A stretch of 37,622 nt of DNA from Hyphomicrobiaceae bacterium (GTDB lineage: Bacteria; Pseudomonadota; Alphaproteobacteria; Rhizobiales; Hyphomicrobiaceae): contig JALHMC010000038.1 of the NCBI GenBank assembly GCA_022844225.1, positions 1 to 37,622 on the forward strand, read 5' to 3'. The position numbers and the translations under genes are program-made. Position 1 is the stretch's first letter. Each line of letters begins with the position of its first letter. The notes under the pieces were generated by a model, which was given only the letters and a program-made list of their open reading frames with translations, was not told where the DNA came from and ran no database searches. Below, piece by piece: positions 32,622-37,622 of this stretch.

Positions 32622-34469
32622 TCAACCGCGCGATGGCATCATCCGATTCGTAGCAAGCATCAATGGAGAGTCCGGGCAAGCAGGCATCGAGGTCACCACG
32701 CTGACTATTGGCGAGACCACGAGACCGACGGCCACGGGGCTCAACCAAAGAAGCGCATGCCACGACAACGCCGCCGCGCAGGCTGTCAAGATCAGACCGA
32801 CAGCGACATGCAGGCGATGAAAGCGCAGTGCCGTTCTCCAGTCGAGCTGCGACGTCTCGCGGTTCTGCGATCTCCATCCCGAATCGCGACCGATCATGAT
32901 CTCGACGAGGCTCTTCATGTGCAGCACCATGAACACCGGCGCCAGAAGAGTGCTGAAGATCAATTCGATGCACCAGATCGCGAGCAAATTGCGGAAATCC
33001 CGAAATCCGAGGCCCCGTCGCAGCATAGTCGCGGCGGCGACACCCAGGCCTATCAGCTTCGGCATGAACACGATGAGCAGCGTGGCGGCGAGCAGCCGCA
33101 GGCCGACCTGCGGGTCGAATGTTGGCCAGACGGGAAACAATGTCTTCTGATTTGCAAAATACGTGAGCGTTCGCTCCTGCTCCTGCCAAATGAGCAGCAA
33201 GCCAAGCGTGATCATGGTCGCCCAAAGCGCCGATGAGAGATACGAGGCAATTCCCATCGCCAAGTGCAGTCGACTGACTGGATGAAGGCCGTCCGCCGGC
33301 AGCACGGCGCCATGTTGCAGATTACCCTGCATCCAACGTCGATCACGCACTGCCAGATCGACCAACGACTGTGGCGCGCCTTCGTAGCTGCCGTCGAGGC
33401 TGGTAACGAGAGCAACACGCCATCCAGCCCGGCGAAGTAGAGCGGCTTCCACGAAGTCGTGGCTCTGGATGTGTCCCCCGAACGGAGCGTTACCAGGCAA
33501 GATCGGAAGGCCGGCGCACGCCGCGAATGCGCGGGTGCGAATGATCGCATTGTGCCCCCAGTAGTTCCCGCTGGCGCCTTGCCAAGCTGCAAAGCCCGAG
33601 GCGGCCAACCGTCCGGAAAGGCTGCTCGCGAACTCCTGCAACCGTCCAAAAATCGTTTGTGAGCCTTGCAGCGCGGGCACGGTCTGGATGAGCGCGGTAT
33701 CGGAGCACAACTGCATGGTAGAGACGAGGCGGGACAACGTCACCGCCGACATGCGGCTGTCGGCGTCGAACACGACGAAATGCGCGAAATCGTGGCCCCA
33801 ACGTGTCACCCACTCGGCAATATTACCCGCCTTCTTTGCAATATTGCGCTCGCGATTTCGATAAATGAGTGTCACACGGTGCTTCAAAGCTTCGCTGAGG
33901 TCGCCGAACTTCCTGACTTCGCTGTCGCGATACCCGTTATCTTGACTATCGCTCAGCACAAAAACAGAGAAATTGGCCAGAATGCCGTGCCGTTCGAGAT
34001 CGTCGACTAGTTCGCGTATCGTCGCTGCTACGGCGTTTGAATCCTCATGATAGATCGGGAAAAGCAGCGCGGTGCGCTCGCACAGCGTCGTGGACGGAGG
34101 CGCCAGCTCCACGGTATCGCCGCGTCGACCCGACATGACGACGTAGGCGCCAACCATTGCATTCGCGGCTCCGAACGCCATCCAACAGAATCCAATCGTG
34201 GAGACTGCGAGAAATGCGTAGTGAACCGTTGTGCCGTTATCGACGCGCAACGCGAGGGCTTGCGAAAGGGCCCATGCAAACGCGACCGTGAGAGCCAGGG
34301 TCATGCCGATTATGAAGGTCCGGGCAGCAATCATTGCGCCAGGCGACGCGCAATCGGCATCGCGCAACGGGAGACGCTCGGCGCCTGGGCCATAGAGTGG
34401 CTGGGGCGGCATAGCGAGTTGCTTTCTTGGCTTGCTCGCGCCCGCCTCGGATCGGGAGGATGCAGTCAT
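32622..34469 (-). CDS. opgH: Periplasmic glucan glucosyltransferase OpgH (MdoH)
   Basis: A 615-residue inner-membrane glycosyltransferase 2 protein that makes the beta-glucan backbone of osmoregulated periplasmic glucans from UDP-glucose. Two N-terminal helices (about 46-70 and 84-110) precede the GT2 domain. Key residues are D175 or nearby in LSDSQD, D235-A-D237 (metal and UDP), H337-D338 in QSHDFVEA, and R375-D-R-R-W379 with QGNLQH after it. About four C-terminal helices follow. It is shorter than the 847-residue E. coli MdoH, as in other alphaproteobacteria. The ATG overlaps the opgG stop (ATGA), so translation is coupled. Confidence 0.94.
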   Translation of the reverse strand: MTASSRSEAGASKPRKQLAMPPQPLYGPGAERLPLRDADCASPGAMIAARTFIIGMTLALTVAFAWALSQALALRVDNGTTVHYAFLAVSTIGFCWMAFGAANAMVGAYVVMSGRRGDTVELAPPSTTLCERTALLFPIYHEDSNAVAATIRELVDDLERHGILANFSVFVLSDSQDNGYRDSEVRKFGDLSEALKHRVTLIYRNRERNIAKKAGNIAEWVTRWGHDFAHFVVFDADSRMSAVTLSRLVSTMQLCSDTALIQTVPALQGSQTIFGRLQEFASSLSGRLAASGFAAWQGASGNYWGHNAIIRTRAFAACAGLPILPGNAPFGGHIQSHDFVEAALLRRAGWRVALVTSLDGSYEGAPQSLVDLAVRDRRWMQGNLQHGAVLPADGLHPVSRLHLAMGIASYLSSALWATMITLGLLLIWQEQERTLTYFANQKTLFPVWPTFDPQVGLRLLAATLLIVFMPKLIGLGVAAATMLRRGLGFRDFRNLLAIWCIELIFSTLLAPVFMVLHMKSLVEIMIGRDSGWRSQNRETSQLDWRTALRFHRLHVAVGLILTACAAALSWHALLWLSPVAVGLVVSPIVSVVTSMPACPDSPLMLATNRMMPSRG

Positions 34470-36082
34470 TTTCGCTTCGTCCATCGGTAGAGCCAGGTTT
34501 CGGGGATCCGCCCTTCCCAAGGACTGACCGTCAACCGCAACTCGGATAGGTCTGCCGCTTCGGGATCGAGGAGGAACGTCACCCTGAAGCCCCTCGTTTC
34601 GGGATTAGCTTGAATCGTGAGGCCCTCGATCTTCCCGGCTGAGGCTCGAACCTCGCCGACCGGCAGCTTGTTTGCCGCGCTGGGCTCGTCGCGATAGTCG
34701 ACGACAAAGCGATAGGCGTTCGCGCGTCGCCCGCCGCCAACACGGCCGACGCGTGTGCTCGCCACCCAAGGGCCGGCCGAGCGGGTGGGAGCATCGTCGC
34801 GCCAACGCAGACGATAGGAAAAGGACGTCGGCTCCTGGGCCTTCGTTACCGATTGGGGACGAAAGAAAGCGACGATATTGTCGTGAATCTCCTCGTCGGT
34901 CGGGATCTCGACCAGCACGACATTGCCGTTGTCGAAGCCCGATATCGGCTCAACCCAGACGCTCGGCCGGCGCTCGTATCGTGCCTCGAGATCCTGGTAC
35001 CCGTCGAACTGACGATGGCGCTGGATCAGACCGAAGCCGCGAGGAGCCTTGCCTGCAAATGTGCTGACCTGAAGTGATCGAGGATTAGCGAGGGGCCGCC
35101 AAATTCTCTCTCCCGTTTCGCTCAATATGGCGAGGCCGTCCGAGTCGTGCACGCGAGGTCGGAAATCTTCAACGCGCGTCGCATTACTGGGACCAACTAG
35201 AAACATGCTGGTGAGCGGAGCCAAGCCTAGAGTTTCGATCACACCGCGTGGAAAGAGCGTCGCGGAAACGTCAACTTTCGTCTCTGTACCGGGCGACAGA
35301 ATCAACGTGTAGGCACCGGTCGTCGATGGGCTATCGAGAAGGGCGTGTAACTTGATCGACCTGGCCGTTGGCTCAGGCTTCTCGATCCAGAACCGACGAA
35401 ATTCAGGAAACTCCTCGCCGGCGGGGGATGCGGTGCCGATCGCAATTCCCCGGGCTGAGAGGCCATAAACCTGCCCCTCACCAAGCGCCCGAAAATAGGT
35501 GGCGCCCTGCATGGCTATGATCTCGTCCGCAATGCCCGGCGCATTGAGCGGCCCATTAATCCGAAATCCAGAAAGTGGCACCTCCTGGGGCTCGGCCGCC
35601 TCGGGCTTGGGGTTGCGGTGGTCCAGGAAATCAGACGCTTGGAGCGTTATCGGCCTTGCGATGCCGTTCTCGACGACGGAAATTTCGACAGGGTGCTTGA
35701 AGAGCCATCCTGCCAACATCGGATGGATCTCGAAGTGGGGCGGATCTTTCGTCCATAGAGCGCTCGGCCTTCGCAATTCTAGCCGCTTGTAATCGTCGTA
35801 ACTCTTCGGTAGCCACGGAACATCGACCGATGCCGGCGCACGGTACGCCTGTTTTGCAAGGTTTCGTGCCATATCGACGACGGCTTCTTGACGGAACGTC
35901 CCGTTTAACTGGACCGCTTTCTGGAGAGTCGGTTCGGCTTTCGGCTCCGGCGCGCCCTGAGCCTGCGCAGCGCCTGCCAGTCCCGCGTATAGGATGAGAG
36001 CGGTGCGACAACCTACGTTCCACACACCGGCGGTTCTGCGGAGACCGAAGAGCAGGTGCATTCGCGGCAAGGCATTCTCCAT
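34466..36082 (-). CDS. opgG: Periplasmic glucan biosynthesis protein OpgG (MdoG)
   Basis: A protein of about 538 residues with an N-terminal signal peptide ending AGAAQAQG, so it acts in the periplasm in making or branching osmoregulated periplasmic glucans. The family marks include YRAPASVDVPWLPKSYDDYK, FEIHPMLAGWLF, FRINGPLNAPGIADEI, GATYFRALGEGQVYGLSARG, and the acidic cluster DSDGLAILSETGERIWRPL. The ATG at 36082 is chosen; one at 36061 is the alternative. The length is close to E. coli OpgG (511 residues). The stop overlaps the opgH start, forming an opgGH operon. No opgC or opgD is in the window. Confidence 0.94.
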   Translation of the reverse strand: MENALPRMHLLFGLRRTAGVWNVGCRTALILYAGLAGAAQAQGAPEPKAEPTLQKAVQLNGTFRQEAVVDMARNLAKQAYRAPASVDVPWLPKSYDDYKRLELRRPSALWTKDPPHFEIHPMLAGWLFKHPVEISVVENGIARPITLQASDFLDHRNPKPEAAEPQEVPLSGFRINGPLNAPGIADEIIAMQGATYFRALGEGQVYGLSARGIAIGTASPAGEEFPEFRRFWIEKPEPTARSIKLHALLDSPSTTGAYTLILSPGTETKVDVSATLFPRGVIETLGLAPLTSMFLVGPSNATRVEDFRPRVHDSDGLAILSETGERIWRPLANPRSLQVSTFAGKAPRGFGLIQRHRQFDGYQDLEARYERRPSVWVEPISGFDNGNVVLVEIPTDEEIHDNIVAFFRPQSVTKAQEPTSFSYRLRWRDDAPTRSAGPWVASTRVGRVGGGRRANAYRFVVDYRDEPSAANKLPVGEVRASAGKIEGLTIQANPETRGFRVTFLLDPEAADLSELRLTVSPWEGRIPETWLYRWTKRK

Positions 36083-36449
36083 TCGCAGAGATTGATTTCT
36101 TCCCGACTGCGTACGAACGCCACGCCCGTTCGGAAGTTCCGGACAATTCGTTAGCTGCTTGCAAGGAAAAGTCGCCCCCGCGTCGCGATACTTCGCCAAG
36201 GATCAGACGTGGTTCTTTCGCCCGTTGCGATGGACCGCGGATACGCGACCGCGACAGCTTTCGGCAGCGATCGCACCTACGGCGCGCTGTGCTGCATGGC
36301 ACCTTGGCGACTTATCCCGATGCGTGGCGTAGACCCGCTGTGGCGCCTCCTATCGTGCTCGATCGCCGCCACGACCACGACTTTCCATCACATCTGACAG
36401 TGGTGGCGTCCGTTCGGTCGATTCGACGAACCTGACGCTCTGGACGCGG
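36083..36449. other. Intergenic region upstream of opgG
   Basis: These 367 bases lie between the opgG start and the stop of the SDR gene on the same strand. They should hold the opgGH promoter. No convincing ORF, RNA or repeat was seen; short frames here lack protein-like features. Confidence 0.4.
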
Positions 36450-37310
36450 TCAAAGCATCGGACGCCCGCCGGTGACGGCGATGGTAGCGCCCGATACGTA
36501 ACTGGAGAGAGGATCGGCGAGCATGACGAATGCGGTCGCGAGTTCGGCGGGCTGTCCCGGCCGTTTCATCGGCGTGTTGTGACCGAAATTGGCCACTGCA
36601 TCTTCTGGCATGGTCGACGGAATGAGAGGTGTCCAGATCGGTCCGGGTGCCACGGCGTTCACCCGAATGCCCCGTTCTGCCAGCATCTGCGCCAGCCCTG
36701 CCGTGAAATTATAGATCGCGCCCTTCGTAGTCGCATATGCCAGCAAAGTCGGGTTGGGATGATCGGAATTGATTGAAGCCGTGTTGATGATTGCGCTGCC
36801 GGGCTTCATGTGTGGCACCGCTGCTTTTGTAAGATAGAACATGGCGTGAATGTTGACGCGGAAAGTCAGCTCCCACTCCTCGTTCGGGATTTCCTCGATG
36901 GATGCGAAACTGGCTTGGTGAGCGGCGTTGTTGACGAGGATGTCGATGCCGCCGAGGTCTCTCGCTGCCCTCGCGATGATAGCTTCACAGTGTTTCGCGT
37001 TCTGGATATCGCCAGACAGAAGCACTGCCTTGCGACCCTCTGCTTCGATCAACTTCTTGGTCGCCTCTGCGTCCTCATTCTCTTCAAGGTAGGCGATGAG
37101 AATGTCGGCGCCTTCGCGCGCGTAGGCGATGGCGACGGCGCGACCAATGCCACTGTCGCCGCCTGTGATGACAGCACGCTGGCCTTTGAGGTGGCCTGAG
37201 CCCCGATAGGACGTTTCGCCATGATCGGGCACCGGATCCATTTCGGACGTCAGACCCGGCATCGGCTGCGTCTGCTTGGGGAAGGGCGGTGTAGGATGAG
37301 TCCTGGACAT
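36450..37310 (-). CDS. SDR-family oxidoreductase (YghA/general-stress type)
   Basis: A 286-residue short-chain dehydrogenase with the extra N-terminal tail that marks the YghA/GsiB-like group (PTPPFPKQTQPMPG, then MDPVPDHGETSYRGSGHLKG). The cofactor motif is T49-G-G-D-S-G-I-G-R57, the NNAA motif is at 127-130, and the catalytic S179, Y192 and K196 are all present. The C-terminal IAVTGGRPML closes the fold. The ATG at 37310 has AAGG upstream; an ATG at 37340 is possible. Members are often called glucose 1-dehydrogenase-like or general stress proteins; the real substrate is uncertain. It seems to be transcribed alone. Confidence 0.92.
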   Translation of the reverse strand: MSRTHPTPPFPKQTQPMPGLTSEMDPVPDHGETSYRGSGHLKGQRAVITGGDSGIGRAVAIAYAREGADILIAYLEENEDAEATKKLIEAEGRKAVLLSGDIQNAKHCEAIIARAARDLGGIDILVNNAAHQASFASIEEIPNEEWELTFRVNIHAMFYLTKAAVPHMKPGSAIINTASINSDHPNPTLLAYATTKGAIYNFTAGLAQMLAERGIRVNAVAPGPIWTPLIPSTMPEDAVANFGHNTPMKRPGQPAELATAFVMLADPLSSYVSGATIAVTGGRPML

Positions 37311-37622
37311 GGGCGTGACCTTGCCACGAATGCTGCTCATCTCCGATAACTGGTGAACGAGCGCTGCGTTCCTCAACCGGCGATAAGCTGAAACCGGCAA
37401 CCCCCCGCTCCGCGCCACTGACGCCTTTGCGATGTCGGTCTGTTTCGGCAGGAAGCGGATGCCGAGCTATTGCAGCGTTCTCGGCTACGTTTGAGCCCTC
37501 TCACTAGGGCAGTAGTGAGACACATCGTGGATAGCGCGTGGTCAGCGAAACTAGGCAATCTGGCCAGCATTGTTTGAGGCCATGGATGCCGCGGTGCGTA
37601 AGCCGTGTAATGCCGACGCGGT
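37311..37622. other. Right end, no gene seen
   Basis: The last 312 bases hold no convincing coding frame, RNA gene or repeat. The part next to 37310 should contain the promoter of the SDR gene. Confidence 0.4.

Noticed and set aside
1..37622. CRISPR array, insertion sequence or prophage
   Set aside because: No regularly spaced repeats, transposase, integrase or phage structural genes could be seen.

Overview
The window is high-GC DNA whose gene content points to an alphaproteobacterium, most likely of the order Hyphomicrobiales (Rhizobiales). The evidence is a Caulobacter-type cpa/tad pilus locus with a CpaD lipoprotein, adjacent opgG-opgH genes, a small Sel1-type protein, and many periplasmic or metabolic genes in that style. 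The species cannot be read from the sequence. No transposase, integrase, phage gene or CRISPR array was seen.

Positions 1-10424 hold mixed single genes. A cytochrome P450 (running off the left edge) and its 3Fe-4S ferredoxin lie on the minus strand. They are followed by an alpha/beta hydrolase, a secreted HExxH protein, a small secreted basic protein, a DHA2 efflux pump, a COG4091-type homoserine-dehydrogenase-like oxidoreductase, a small lipoprotein, a Sel1-repeat protein, a secreted cysteine-rich protein, a glutathione transferase, and a quinone-oxidoreductase-like protein with an eroded cofactor loop.

Positions 10425-14082 carry the least familiar unit, a three-gene plus-strand set. It encodes an FHA protein with a C-terminal four-cysteine zinc-binding module, an FHA domain fused to a large flavoprotein-like oxidoreductase, and a four-helix membrane protein rich in aromatic residues. 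I know of no named system with this composition, and it is the main candidate for something undescribed.

A tRNA-Ala(GGC) follows. Positions 14812-24752 then hold a Tad/Flp pilus locus in the order three Flp pilins, cpaA, cpaB, cpaC, cpaD, cpaE, cpaF, cpaG(tadB), cpaH(tadC). The first pilin has its own terminator. TadE/F/G pseudopilins and TadD are not in the window.

From 24862 to the end there is a secreted redoxin, an SDR lacking the catalytic tyrosine, and a tRNA-Ser(CGA). A RutA-like flavin monooxygenase follows, divergent from a zinc alcohol dehydrogenase and a molybdenum hydroxylase large subunit that has no partner subunits here. The remainder is an EF-hand protein, the opgG-opgH periplasmic glucan operon (minus strand), and a second SDR of the stress/glucose-dehydrogenase type.
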